Positions 9,825 to 18,986 of a stretch of DNA of 64,000 bases are shown one piece after another. Under the pieces are notes generated by a model. It ran no database searches, was not told the DNA's origin, and was given only the letters and a program-made list of their open reading frames with translations. The position numbers and the translations under genes were made by a program. The stretch spans positions 1 to 64,000 of the forward strand of contig JBEKAB010000021.1 in assembly GCA_050018415.1 (NCBI GenBank). The letters run 5' to 3'. Position 1 is the first letter of the stretch. Each line of letters opens with the position of its first letter. The stretch is from UBA1161 sp002311745 (GTDB taxonomy: Bacteria > Planctomycetota > Phycisphaerae > Tepidisphaerales > Tepidisphaeraceae).

Positions 9825-11147
9825 ATGAACACCGAATCACTTTCCGCCGATCGGCTGGCGGCGACCGTGGAACGTGCCCTGGCGGCGCAGCCGATCGTGG
9901 ACATGCACACGCATTTGTATCCGCCGACCTTTGGCACGCCCGACCCCAACGTCACCGGCCGCACCGATCCGGCCGGGCTTTTGCTTTGGGGCATCGACGA
10001 GCTGGTCACCTATCACTACCTGGTTGCCGAAGTCTATCGCGTCGTGCCCGCTTCCCAGCTCCCCTACGAGCAGTTTTGGAAGCTGAGCAAGCAACAGCAG
10101 GCGGATCACATCTGGAAACACCTCTTCGTCGAGCGCACGCCCATCAGCGAAGCCTGCCGCGGGGTGCTCACCGTCCTGCACCGCCTTGGGCTGGACCCCA
10201 ACGAGAAATCGCTGGATGCCTATCGCGGCTTCTTCGCCAAGCAGGATCCCGGCAAATACATCGACCGCGTGATGGAACTGGCCAACGTGTCGTCCATCAC
10301 GATGACCAATCCCGTCTTTGACGACAACGAGCGTCAGCGCTGGCTGGCCAATCCCAACGTCGGCAGCGATCCGCGTTTCCAACCGGTGCTGCGGATCGAT
10401 CCGCTATTGCGAGCGTGGCCGACGGCGGCCAAACGACTGAACGAATGGAAGTATCCCGTCACCGAGGAGATTTCCGCCTCGACCATCCAGCAGGTCCGCC
10501 GATTCCTGCGCGATTGGATCGACCGCCAAAAGGCGATTTACCTGGCGGTCAGCTTGGGTCCGGAGTTCCGTTACCCGGCAGCCGGCGGGGATGCCGTCGC
10601 CCGTGCCGGACAGACCATCCTGGAAGAGGCCATCCTCCCGGTCTGCGCCGAACGCGGGCTGCCGTTTGCCATGATGATCGGATCCCAGCAGCGGGTGAAC
10701 CCCGCTCTGGGCGACGGCGGCGACATGGTCGGCAAGTCGGACATCGCATCGGTCGTCAACCTGTGTTATCAGTTTCCGTCCAACAAGTTCTTCGTCACCA
10801 TGCTGGCCCGCGAAAACCAACACGAGATGTGCATCGCGGCCAGAAAATTCGGCAACCTCATGATCTTCGGCTGCTGGTGGTTCCTGAACAACCCGAGCCT
10901 GATCGAGGAGATCGAGCGGATGCGGTTGGAACTGCTGGGCACCAGCTTCATCCCGCAGCACTCCGATGCGCGCGTGCTGGATCAACTGGTGTACAAGTGG
11001 GACCACAGCCGACGCATTCTGGCCAAGGTCCTGACCGACAAATACGCCGATCTGCTCCGGGCCGGCCGGTGGGTCACGGAGGCCGACATCCAGCGCGACG
11101 TGCGCCTCATGCTGCGCGACAACTTCATCAACTTTCTGTCGCGGTAG
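9825..11147 (+). CDS. Uronate isomerase-like amidohydrolase family protein
   Basis: 440 residues from ATG 9825; an in-frame GTG at 9792 lies in the terminator hairpin and is less likely. VDMHTHLYPP (His28, His30) is the N-terminal metal-binding HxH of the amidohydrolase TIM-barrel superfamily. The overall length and the later blocks LAVSLGPEFRYPAAGG, MLARENQHEMCIAARKFGNL and FGCWWFLNNPS resemble uronate (glucuronate) isomerase UxaC and its relatives, which interconvert glucuronate/galacturonate with keto-sugar acids. Proximity to two GH28 enzymes and a transporter supports a sugar-acid role, but the exact substrate is inferred. Confidence 0.7.
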   Translation: MNTESLSADRLAATVERALAAQPIVDMHTHLYPPTFGTPDPNVTGRTDPAGLLLWGIDELVTYHYLVAEVYRVVPASQLPYEQFWKLSKQQQADHIWKHLFVERTPISEACRGVLTVLHRLGLDPNEKSLDAYRGFFAKQDPGKYIDRVMELANVSSITMTNPVFDDNERQRWLANPNVGSDPRFQPVLRIDPLLRAWPTAAKRLNEWKYPVTEEISASTIQQVRRFLRDWIDRQKAIYLAVSLGPEFRYPAAGGDAVARAGQTILEEAILPVCAERGLPFAMMIGSQQRVNPALGDGGDMVGKSDIASVVNLCYQFPSNKFFVTMLARENQHEMCIAARKFGNLMIFGCWWFLNNPSLIEEIERMRLELLGTSFIPQHSDARVLDQLVYKWDHSRRILAKVLTDKYADLLRAGRWVTEADIQRDVRLMLRDNFINFLSR

Positions 11148-11162
11148 GATAGATGGCGACGG

Positions 11163-11200
11163 AAAAAACGAAGCCCCGGACGCGCGTTCCGGGGCTTTTT
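11163..11200. terminator. Bidirectional rho-independent terminator
   Basis: Stem AGCCCCGGA (11172-11180) / TCCGGGGCT (11188-11196) with a T run on the right and an A run on the left (11163-11168). It sits between converging genes ending at 11147 and 11209, so it can serve both. Confidence 0.85.
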
Positions 11201-11208
11201 CTGCGCTG

Positions 11209-11928
11209 TCATCGCGGCGCCATGCCGCTCTCATGCTTCAGCGCTTCGCGGTAGAGGGGGTCGATGGGATCGACGTTCATGGTGGCGCCGTCGGGACGAA
11301 CGGTGATGGTGTAGACGTGATCGCGGTCGAAGGGGCCGTAGAGTCCTTCGCCCTGCATGGCGCGGATGCCGATGGCGTCGCGGGCGTCCTTGTCGTTGTA
11401 GAGCTTCCAGAAGCGGTTCCACAAATCCTGCTCGAACTGTGAGACTTGCGGATCGGCGCCGCGGTAGATGTCGGGGATGGTGCCGGGGGTGTCGATGAGC
11501 GCGCCTTCGGCGGGGGATTGGTTGGCGCCGTAGACGCGGACGAAGAGGATGATGCTCTGTCCGCGGAGGGGATCGCCGGCCTGAACGTACGGGTCCTTGA
11601 ACTTGATGATCTGCGCGTCGAAGTGGGCCTCGTTGCCGGCGATGGTGAACTGGCGCGGGGGCAGGGCCGAGCCGTCGCGGCGATATTCCACGAACAGGAG
11701 CGTGCTCTGGAGCTGGCCCCCGACGGTTTTCTGGTCCGTCACCAGGATGCGGGCCACGCGCCGCTCGGCCTGCAGGCGCCCAACGATCTGCTCGAGCTGT
11801 TGCTTCTCTTGCTGCAACTGTTCGATCCGGAAGTCAGTGCTGGCGCGACGGTGATGGAGGTACAGCACCAGCGATCCGGCCAGGATCAACGCCAGCAGCA
11901 GGAGGTTTCTTCCTAAGGCGCGCAGCAT
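11209..11928 (-). CDS. Membrane-anchored coiled-coil protein of unknown function
   Basis: 239 residues. A single N-terminal membrane segment (about residues 8-25, NLLLLALILAGSLVLYL) is followed by a Gln/Glu/Leu-rich coiled coil (FRIEQLQQEKQQLEQIVGRLQAERR). A soluble domain with a beta-rich look (QSTLLFVEYRRDG ... QSIILFVRVYG) completes it. It probably sits in the inner membrane with its bulk in the periplasmic space. I do not recognise a characterised family. It converges on the amidohydrolase gene and shares its terminator. It is on the same strand as two further unknown exported proteins, about 100 bp downstream of them. Confidence 0.7.
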   Translation of the reverse strand: MLRALGRNLLLLALILAGSLVLYLHHRRASTDFRIEQLQQEKQQLEQIVGRLQAERRVARILVTDQKTVGGQLQSTLLFVEYRRDGSALPPRQFTIAGNEAHFDAQIIKFKDPYVQAGDPLRGQSIILFVRVYGANQSPAEGALIDTPGTIPDIYRGADPQVSQFEQDLWNRFWKLYNDKDARDAIGIRAMQGEGLYGPFDRDHVYTITVRPDGATMNVDPIDPLYREALKHESGMAPR

Positions 11929-12027
11929 GAGCGGCTGTCTATAGAAGTTATCGGTCGCGGGGGGCTGGATGGCGGAAATATTTCCTGTCGGAATGGGAGC
12001 CCACGGTGTCGCGCACCGCCGCTTAAT

Positions 12028-13599
12028 CTATGGCAGGCTCAAATCGGGATTTTTCCATAGGCGCTGGAGCGTGGCGGCGTCGGTGGGCAGGACCATGAGG
12101 GTGGTTGGCTTATCATCCTGCGTGTAGGTGCTGGTGCTGCCGATGAGTTTGCCATCGGGGGTGTAGTAATAGAGGGTGGGCGGGCCTTCGAGGGTGATTT
12201 TGTCGACGATCTGAACGGCCTGGAACGTTTGGCCGTTGAAGCTGACCTGCTGAATGGGCAGGACGTCCACGTAGCGGGCCATCACTTGGCCGCCGGTGCC
12301 GTGGGGGGTAGCGCCCTGGGTATCGGGAACGAAGACGGCGAACATGTACGTTTTGGGGTGATCCAGGGGCAAGAGGCTGGGCAGCAGGTAACTGATGGCC
12401 TGGGGAATGTAGAACGCGGGGACCTCGATTTTGAAGGGATTGAGTTGGACGGTGCGGTGGGTGGTGTTGACCTCGAGGGTGCGGACGATGCGGATGTCGA
12501 CATTGCCCTGACCGGACAGTCCATGCTCGGTATTGTCGCCGCCCAAGTGGCCTTCTCTTCCGATCTGGGGCTGGATGACCACGGGCTGGGTTTGCTCGTC
12601 GCTGGTGGCCATCTGCTCGAAGCTGTCCAGAAGATCGCCCTTGGGTCCGGCGCATTTGGCGGCGGTGGACCACCCCTCGTGCTTGCGGTCCAGGGAGCAG
12701 GCCATCTTGGTGAGGGTATCCCAGTGCGCGGTGGGGGAGACGATCAGGCGCGAGCGCACGGCGATGTGAATCTGCGAGTTGTCGGTCGGCTTGTTTTTGT
12801 CATCGGCGTCTTCGACGGCGCAGGAATAACCGATGTCTTGGCCATCGCGAATGATGCGTTGCCATTGCTGGGGGATGAGGGCTGCGCGCAGGGGCTCGGC
12901 GTGGTCGCCGGACCAGGCGGCGAACAGGGCGCGGCTCTGGTAGAGGCGTTGGATCTGATCGTTGGCGATGTCGGTGCGATCCAGCAGCGTGAGCGAATCG
13001 ACGACCTGGGCGAAGGTGTCGCCGGCCAATTTTTCGGCGGGGTTGACAATGTCCTCCGGTTCGGAGGCGGGCTTGGCGGGGCCGGTGAACTCGAGGAAGT
13101 AGTAGAGGCGCTGATCGGCATCGGGGACTTCGACGATGGCCTCCTGGGCCAGTCGCCGCTGGTGGGTGGGGGCGTCGTAGCGCACGGCGATCATGCCGAC
13201 GCGGGCCCGGCCGACGGTGATCACCTCGTTGCGAAGGATTTTGGCACCGCTGAGGTTGGATTGGAGGCGGTCGACGGTGTTTTCCAGCACGCCATCCTGC
13301 CTCTGGCCGAATTGATCGTCGTGGATGGTCAGGGGCAGCGAGCGCTCCAGACGCAGGCGCCAGACCTTCAGATGCCAGTTGTAATCGTCGCGGACGAACT
13401 CGACGACGGAGTCGGGCGTGGGCTTGTGGATTTCGGTGCAATCGGCGGGGGGGCGAAACTCCAGGCCGTAGGCTTTGCTGGAGAATTTGGGGCCCAAGAG
13501 GTCGGTGGGGTATGGGGGCCGTGTGGTGGGCGCGTCGCCGGCGGCGGGCGCGGCGGCCAGGATCAGGCAAATCGACAACACCAAGGCGCGTGGGCTCAT
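12028..13599 (-). CDS. Secreted protein of unknown function with Thr/Pro/Arg linker
   Basis: 523 residues with a signal peptide (MSPRALVLSICLILAAAPAAG), then APTTRPPYP, a short linker of a kind seen in several exported proteins of this window. The mature region starts with a beta-sandwich-like stretch (YGLEFRPPADCTEIH ... VGMIAVRYDAPT) and later has IVRTLEVNTTHRTVQLN and YYYTPDGKLIGSTS. No enzymatic motif is visible. The start is supported by GAGG upstream of ATG 13599. It follows the next unknown gene by 28 bp on the same strand, and both open with similar beta-strand patterns, so they probably form an operon and act together. Confidence 0.7.
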   Translation of the reverse strand: MSPRALVLSICLILAAAPAAGDAPTTRPPYPTDLLGPKFSSKAYGLEFRPPADCTEIHKPTPDSVVEFVRDDYNWHLKVWRLRLERSLPLTIHDDQFGQRQDGVLENTVDRLQSNLSGAKILRNEVITVGRARVGMIAVRYDAPTHQRRLAQEAIVEVPDADQRLYYFLEFTGPAKPASEPEDIVNPAEKLAGDTFAQVVDSLTLLDRTDIANDQIQRLYQSRALFAAWSGDHAEPLRAALIPQQWQRIIRDGQDIGYSCAVEDADDKNKPTDNSQIHIAVRSRLIVSPTAHWDTLTKMACSLDRKHEGWSTAAKCAGPKGDLLDSFEQMATSDEQTQPVVIQPQIGREGHLGGDNTEHGLSGQGNVDIRIVRTLEVNTTHRTVQLNPFKIEVPAFYIPQAISYLLPSLLPLDHPKTYMFAVFVPDTQGATPHGTGGQVMARYVDVLPIQQVSFNGQTFQAVQIVDKITLEGPPTLYYYTPDGKLIGSTSTYTQDDKPTTLMVLPTDAATLQRLWKNPDLSLP

Positions 13600-13627
13600 C
13601 GGGCAGTCCTCGTTGGGGCATCGTGGA

Positions 13628-15394
13628 CTAGCGGCCGCGGAGCGTCAAGCGAGGATCGGTCCGCAACGCGGATTCAATGGCCGCCGCCGTGCTGGGCCGC
13701 AGGGTCAGTTGGCCGGGCAAATCGGCGTGGTCCAGCGCGCCATCGGGGCGGAAAAACCAGCGGCTGATCTGCCCGGTGCCGTCGATCTGCACTTCGACGC
13801 AGCGCAGAGGCCCGGCATCGGGACCGCGACGGATCAGCAGCAGGATCGGCGCCGCGAACGCCTCGGCCTCGTTGCCCGGGAAACGGTCGGTCCACAGGGC
13901 CGTCGGCAACTGCCGGATCGTCGCCAGCAACCCGGGAAAATGCGCGCTGGAAACGAACGCGGGCGTTGGGGGCATGCTGGCGGGATACTCTTGGCCGCTG
14001 CGCATACGCAGCGAGGTGGTGATCGGATCGGCAAAGCGCGTCCCGGCGACGAAGGTGGGTTCTTCTTCGGTCTGCGAGTCGTAGCGAGCGGTCTGGCCCC
14101 AGGAGCTGGCCGGGCCGGCGCCCAGGCCCCAGCGCTGAGAGACGCGGGTGACGTTGCCCTGCCAATCGCGGCGCAGGGTGTCGCGCACGGGCGTTTGGCC
14201 GGAGGGGTCGACGTAGGCGTGGGTCCAGCCTTCGGCGACGCCGCTGCGCGACCAGAGCCACCATTGCTCGCCCGGCTCCTGGACCGGCGCCGCCTCTGCC
14301 CCCGCCGCGCCGGCCGACAACAGCGCCTTCAAATCCACCGAACCATCCAGTTGAATCTTGTCGTGCAAGGCGTCAAACGCTTGGTCGAGGTCCGTCTCGC
14401 CGCTGGGGTACTGCGCCGTCAGCACGATCAGCAACCCTTGGCTGGTCTTGGAGGCGATGAGATAGGCGCGGCGATGAATCAGAATCGCGGGATTGGCCGA
14501 ATCGCGCGGATCGATGCGCCAGCGGTCGTCCCGTTCGCGGATCAAGTCGGCATTCAGCCATTTTTCCGTCTGCGCGGGGTCGCGCCAGTCGAGCTGTTCG
14601 CGTGCGGCCAGGGCGGACAGGAGCCAGCCCGATGGCAAGTCGGAATTGAACACCACGGGCACGAATTGCGCCAACAGCCAGCCGCCACGCGAGGTCTGAT
14701 GCACCATCGTGCCCTGATGGCGCAGCGGGTCGGGCTCGGGAAACAGAACGAAATCATCCGGCACGGCAATGCGAATGCCTTCGGAGAAATCCACGGTCGT
14801 CGCCGAGGTGGGCTGCAAGTTCGCGAGGGTGACGTGCTGCAGCACCTGGCGGATCAGCTTCCAGTCGGATTTGTCCATCACGCCGGGGGTTTCCATGCGA
14901 AGGGTGAAGGCCTGGCGCGAAGGCAACACGGCGCAGCAGCAGACGGTGGTTATCGGCTGGGCCGGAGCGTCGGCGGACAGGCGCACGGCGGTCCAGCGCG
15001 CGCACAGGCCGGGGAAGCCGCCCAGGGTGATCGGGGCGTAATCGGCATCATCGGCGTTCTGCGGAAACTGATCGGTGCGCACCAGGTATTCCAGCGGCGG
15101 CATGAGGCGATCGACGCGCTGGCGAATGAAGGTGAGCCTTCGGCCGGTGCCGCCGGGCTCGACCGCCTGGTGGATGGAAATTCCTCCCGGGTCGGTGGCG
15201 GAGGAGAGCTGCCAGTTGGCCGGCATGCGAAAACTGATCGGCCCATCGAGGATGGCGTCGCTCATGGGCACGGATTGAGCGCGGCGCAGGCCCCAGTCCA
15301 CCAGGGCCGCCAGTCCCACGGCCGCGCACAGCATCACCCACATCAAGACCTGCATCGCCAGGTATCGCCGTCGGGAAAACTGCCAACGAGCCAT
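13628..15394 (-). CDS. Membrane-anchored exported protein of unknown function
   Basis: 588 residues. Basic N-terminus MARWQFSRRRYLAMQ, then one membrane segment (about residues 13-33), then a large soluble region. Two stretches, ISFRMPANWQLSS and IRIAVPDDFVLFPEP, look like the starts of two related beta-sandwich domains and resemble FRPPADCTE of the downstream gene. No catalytic motif is recognised. The end of the protein (DGTGQISRWFFRPDGALD) matches in style the end of the neighbouring 12028-13599 product. It is divergent from transketolase across 81 bp. Confidence 0.7.
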   Translation of the reverse strand: MARWQFSRRRYLAMQVLMWVMLCAAVGLAALVDWGLRRAQSVPMSDAILDGPISFRMPANWQLSSATDPGGISIHQAVEPGGTGRRLTFIRQRVDRLMPPLEYLVRTDQFPQNADDADYAPITLGGFPGLCARWTAVRLSADAPAQPITTVCCCAVLPSRQAFTLRMETPGVMDKSDWKLIRQVLQHVTLANLQPTSATTVDFSEGIRIAVPDDFVLFPEPDPLRHQGTMVHQTSRGGWLLAQFVPVVFNSDLPSGWLLSALAAREQLDWRDPAQTEKWLNADLIRERDDRWRIDPRDSANPAILIHRRAYLIASKTSQGLLIVLTAQYPSGETDLDQAFDALHDKIQLDGSVDLKALLSAGAAGAEAAPVQEPGEQWWLWSRSGVAEGWTHAYVDPSGQTPVRDTLRRDWQGNVTRVSQRWGLGAGPASSWGQTARYDSQTEEEPTFVAGTRFADPITTSLRMRSGQEYPASMPPTPAFVSSAHFPGLLATIRQLPTALWTDRFPGNEAEAFAAPILLLIRRGPDAGPLRCVEVQIDGTGQISRWFFRPDGALDHADLPGQLTLRPSTAAAIESALRTDPRLTLRGR

Positions 15395-15475
15395 GCCGAT
15401 ATTGTATCGCCGCGCAACTCACTGTATTCTCCCGGGCCGACGTAATCCGGCCTTTTTGTATTTGGAGAATCAGCC

Positions 15476-17431
15476 ATGAGTTTTGAAGCTGCGGTGAACA
15501 GTAAAGCCGTTGAAATCAGCAAGCTCAGCGTGGAAATGACCACGGCGGCCGGCAGCGGCCATGCGTCCTCGGCCATGTCCCTGGCCCACCTGGTGACGGT
15601 GCTGATGTACCACCACATGCGCTGGGACCCCAAAGACCCGTGGAACCCGGCTTCCGATCGGCTGGTGCTGTCCGAGGGACACGCCGTGCCGATCATCTAC
15701 GCGGCGTACGCCGACCTGGGCGGAATGATCATCCCGCTGGGCAAGGGTCGCGAAGCCGCCCGGCCCATGACCACGGCCGATGCCCTGACCCTGCGCGCCA
15801 TCGACAGCTCGATCGACGGGCATCCCAATCCGAAGATCGGTTTTCCATTTTTCGACGCCGCCACGGGCAGCCTGGGCCAGGGCCTGTCGGTCGCCGCCGG
15901 TCTGGCCGCGGCGGCCAAGATGGACAAGGTCGACCGCAACATCTATTGCCTGATGGGCGACGGTGAGGCCCGCGAGGGACAGATCTGGGAAGCGGCCGAC
16001 TTTTTGGTCGATCGCGCCCTGACCAACGTCGTGCCGATCTTCAATTGCAATGAACTGGCGCAAAGCGATTACGTCTCACCGCAGCAGAGCTACCAGGGCA
16101 TCGCCGACAAGCTGCACGCCTATGGGTTCATCGTGCGCGTGATCGACGGGCACAATCCGCGGCAGATCGCCGACGCCCTGGGCGAGTTGCACGTGGTGCA
16201 GAACGGCCAGCGTCCGCTGGCCATCGTGGCCCGCACGGTCAAGGGGTGGGGCGCGGCGGCCGAGCAGGGCATGGGCAAGCACGGCGTGTCGGTCAAGAAG
16301 GACAAGCTCAACGAGGTCCTGGGCCAGCTCGATCAGACCGCCAAGGATCTGGGCGTGGCGGATTTTAAATTCAGCGGCGAACTGCGGCACCCCCCGATCA
16401 CGGCCAAAGCCGCGCCGCGCGAAAACAAGCCGATCAAGATCAAACCGTTCGCCGATGGCCTGGCGGCGGTGGGGCTGGACAAGGACCTTTCCGCCGGCAA
16501 GCCGATCGCGTCGCGCAAGGCGTACGGCGCGGCCCTGGTGGCCCTGGGCGAGGCGGACAAACGCGTCATCGCCCTGGATGCGGACGTGAAAAATTCCACC
16601 CACGCCCAGTGGTTCGCCAGCAAATTCCCCGCCCAGTACCTGGAGTGCAAGATCGCCGAGCAGAACATGGTCTCCGTGGCGGCTGGGGCCAGCGCGGCGG
16701 GGAAAATCCCGTTCTGCTCGACCTTCGCCAAGTTCTTCCTGCGCGCCTACGACCAGGTGGAGATGGCGATCATCAGCGGGGCGAATCTGAAGATCACCGG
16801 CACGCACGCGGGAGTGACGCTGGCGGCGGACGGGCCCAGCCAGATGTCCTTGCCGGACGTGGCGTTTTTCCGCGCGTTCTGTCACGTCGCCGGCGCCAAC
16901 GGCCAGCCGGCCGTGCGCTATTTCTTCACCTCCGACGCCGTGAGCTGCTACAAGATCACCGAGCTGATGGCCAACATTGACGGAGCGTGCTACCAGCGGG
17001 CCCTGCGCGCCGACACCAAGCTGCTGTACAAGCCGGAGGAGACTTTCGAGGTGGGGGGATACAAGGTTCTTCGCGAGGGCAAGGACGTGGTTTTGGTCGC
17101 CGCCGGCTACATGGTGCTTGAGTGTTTGAAGGCGGCCGATGAGCTGGCCAAGAGCGGCAAGAAGGCGACGGTCATCGACGCCTACGGCCTGCCGTTGAAG
17201 GACAACGGAATCCTGGACATTGCCGCCCGCAGTGGCGGGCGGATCGTGAGCGTGGAGGACAATTACGCTGGCGGATTGGAATCGGAATTGGCCGCCCAGA
17301 TCGCCGCGGCCGGGGCGAAGCTGACGCTCAAGGCGTTGTACGTGAAGCAGATCCCCAAGAGCGGCCGCGAGCCGCAGGAACTCCTGGACTACCTGCACGT
17401 CGGGTCCAAGGCGATCCTGGCGGCGATCTGA
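15476..17431 (+). CDS. tkt: Transketolase
   Basis: 651 residues, full length for a one-chain transketolase of the pentose phosphate pathway (thiamine-diphosphate and Mg dependent two-carbon transfer). His29 in TTAAGSGHASS and LSEGHA (His69) are substrate-site regions. The ThDP motif GDGEAREGQIWEAADF ends with a conserved Asn block (FNCNELAQS). The C-terminal pyrimidine-binding half has CKIAEQNMVSVAAG with the catalytic Glu, FCSTFAKFFLRAYDQ and THAGVTLAADGPSQ. TTGGAG precedes ATG 15476. A transaldolase gene lies about 20 kb away, so both non-oxidative pentose enzymes are in this window. Confidence 0.95.
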   Translation: MSFEAAVNSKAVEISKLSVEMTTAAGSGHASSAMSLAHLVTVLMYHHMRWDPKDPWNPASDRLVLSEGHAVPIIYAAYADLGGMIIPLGKGREAARPMTTADALTLRAIDSSIDGHPNPKIGFPFFDAATGSLGQGLSVAAGLAAAAKMDKVDRNIYCLMGDGEAREGQIWEAADFLVDRALTNVVPIFNCNELAQSDYVSPQQSYQGIADKLHAYGFIVRVIDGHNPRQIADALGELHVVQNGQRPLAIVARTVKGWGAAAEQGMGKHGVSVKKDKLNEVLGQLDQTAKDLGVADFKFSGELRHPPITAKAAPRENKPIKIKPFADGLAAVGLDKDLSAGKPIASRKAYGAALVALGEADKRVIALDADVKNSTHAQWFASKFPAQYLECKIAEQNMVSVAAGASAAGKIPFCSTFAKFFLRAYDQVEMAIISGANLKITGTHAGVTLAADGPSQMSLPDVAFFRAFCHVAGANGQPAVRYFFTSDAVSCYKITELMANIDGACYQRALRADTKLLYKPEETFEVGGYKVLREGKDVVLVAAGYMVLECLKAADELAKSGKKATVIDAYGLPLKDNGILDIAARSGGRIVSVEDNYAGGLESELAAQIAAAGAKLTLKALYVKQIPKSGREPQELLDYLHVGSKAILAAI

Positions 17432-17454
17432 GAGGCGATCCGCCGCAGAAAATC

Positions 17455-17688
17455 ATGAAGTGCATGATCTGCAAACACGGTGAAACGGCGCCGGCCCGCG
17501 TGACGGTAACGTTGGAGCGTGGTTCGGCGACGCTGATCTTCAAGCTGGTGCCGGCCGACGTGTGCGCTAATTGCGGCGAGCAATACGTGTCGCAAGAAAC
17601 CACGCGGAGACTGCTCCAGCAGGCCGAGCAAGCGATTCGCGCCGGAGTGCAAGTCGAGATTCGAGGATACGATAGCGCGGTGGCGTAG
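17455..17688 (+). CDS. YgiT-type zinc finger protein (MqsA N-terminal-like)
   Basis: 77 residues. Two C-x2-C pairs (Cys3/Cys6 and Cys37/Cys40) frame a small beta domain, then QYVSQETTRRLLQQAEQAIR, as in the zinc-binding N-terminal domain of MqsA/YgiT antitoxins. No DNA-binding HTH domain is attached. Such short proteins usually pair with a DUF4258-type toxin gene, but none is adjacent: transketolase ends 23 bp upstream and an MBL-fold gene starts 21 bp downstream. It may be an orphan antitoxin-like protein. Confidence 0.75.
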   Translation: MKCMICKHGETAPARVTVTLERGSATLIFKLVPADVCANCGEQYVSQETTRRLLQQAEQAIRAGVQVEIRGYDSAVA

Positions 17689-17709
17689 CCGCCCATCACT
17701 TAGGCACGG

Positions 17710-18561
17710 ATGTCTTTGTCCCTATCCATTCTCGCCAGCGGATCGGGGGGAAATTGCGGCATTTTGCGCAACGGCGCCGGCGGCTCGGCGCTGCTGATCG
17801 ACTGCGGCATTGGGCCGCGCACGACGGCGCAGCGCATGCAGCCCCTGGGGGTGGGCCTGGACGACGTCGCGGCCATCTGCCTGACCCATCTGGATTACGA
17901 CCATTTCAATATGACGTGGTTGAGCGAAATCCTGCGGCGAAAAATTTATTTGCATTGTCACGAGGATCATGTTGACGCGCTTTTGGCCCGCGCGAACAAT
18001 CGCGATTTGGCGCCACGGGTGCGGCCGTTCAACGGGCAGGCGTTTCTTGCCGTGCCGGGCGTGCGCGCCCGGAGCTTTGCGTTGCCGCACGATGAGCTGG
18101 GCTCGTTCGGGTTTGTCTTCGATGCAAGAGGCGGGCGGATCGGCTATGCCAGCGATTTGGGACGGTGCTCTGGCGAGTTGGTACGACATTTCCGCGGGCT
18201 GAACGTGCTGGCCATCGAAAGCAATTACGATCCGCGGATGCAGATCAACAGCTCGCGGCCCTGGTCGCTCAAGCGGCGGATCATGGGCGGAAGCGGGCAC
18301 CTGTCCAACCAGCAGGCGCTGGACGCGGTACGGCAGATTCTGGATCGCTGTCAAAAGGATGGTGAAGAATTGCCCCGGCACATCGTGCTGCTGCACCGCA
18401 GCCGCCAGTGCAATTGCCCGAGGTTGCTACGCAAGCTGTTCAGCAGCGACCGGCGGATCGCGCCGCGGCTGATTTTGGCCGAGCAGGACCGGGCGACGTC
18501 GTGGCTATGGGCGCGGCCCCAGCGCGGGGCCGGGGCACAATTGGAATTGCAGTGGGGATGA
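17710..18561 (+). CDS. MBL-fold metallo-hydrolase (YycJ/WalJ-like)
   Basis: 283 residues. SLSILASGSGGNCGILR at the N-terminus and ESNYDPRMQ, GSGHLSNQQAL and IVLLHRSRQCN further on follow the layout of the YycJ/WalJ branch of metallo-beta-lactamase-fold hydrolases, linked to DNA or nucleotide hydrolysis. The metal motif reads THLDYDH (His60, Asp62, Asp64, His65), where HxHxDH is usual, so the second His is an Asp. Metal binding may be altered. The stop overlaps the next start (ATGA). Confidence 0.75.
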   Translation: MSLSLSILASGSGGNCGILRNGAGGSALLIDCGIGPRTTAQRMQPLGVGLDDVAAICLTHLDYDHFNMTWLSEILRRKIYLHCHEDHVDALLARANNRDLAPRVRPFNGQAFLAVPGVRARSFALPHDELGSFGFVFDARGGRIGYASDLGRCSGELVRHFRGLNVLAIESNYDPRMQINSSRPWSLKRRIMGGSGHLSNQQALDAVRQILDRCQKDGEELPRHIVLLHRSRQCNCPRLLRKLFSSDRRIAPRLILAEQDRATSWLWARPQRGAGAQLELQWG

Positions 18562-18986
18562 AAGCCGATCCCATGGGCTTCTTCAGCTTCCGCAGACGAT
18601 CCAAGGCAGTTGCACCATCCGCAAGACTGCCGGTGGTCCGGCAGATCCGGGCCTTGCCCAAGGAAGAGCTGCCGACGCCGCAAGGCCTGCGGCAAAAGCT
18701 GTTCGACGCCGCGACCGCGGCGGCCGCCGGCGATGAAGATCCGCTCGCCTGCCTCTGTCAGCTTCACGAAAAATCGATTTTCGAGCAGGGATTGATCTGG
18801 AGCCAGGTCCCGCCGGAAATCCGCGCCAACCCGGCGCTGCTGCGCTGGTACGGCAACGGGCTGCAAACGATCGCCCAATTCTGCGCCGATCGGCTGGGAA
18901 AGCCGGAGCTGATGGACAAGCTCAAGAAGCTGGAGCTTCAGCTTCCGCCCGAGGGGCCTGATGGGCCGGACGATGCCAATGCGTGA
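18558..18986 (+). CDS. Hypothetical protein, translationally coupled to MBL-fold gene
   Basis: 142 residues from ATG 18558, whose ATGA overlaps the stop of the MBL-fold gene; a longer in-frame extension upstream is only a shadow of that gene. It is mostly helical and charged (PTPQGLRQKLFDAATAAAAG, IRANPALLRWYGNGLQTIAQF), with an acidic Pro-rich end. No recognised domain, signal peptide or membrane segment. Its 3' end overlaps the converging thioredoxin-like gene by 49 bp. The coupling suggests the product is made together with the hydrolase. Confidence 0.6.
   Translation: MKADPMGFFSFRRRSKAVAPSARLPVVRQIRALPKEELPTPQGLRQKLFDAATAAAAGDEDPLACLCQLHEKSIFEQGLIWSQVPPEIRANPALLRWYGNGLQTIAQFCADRLGKPELMDKLKKLELQLPPEGPDGPDDANA

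Noticed and set aside
12229..13767. 512-residue plus-strand frame across 12028-13599
   Set aside because: Same reason; the minus strand has a signal peptide and ribosome site.
13475..15445. 656-residue plus-strand frame across the unknown exported gene
   Set aside because: The minus-strand product has a proper membrane anchor and balanced composition; the plus frame is Gly/Arg/Ala-rich.
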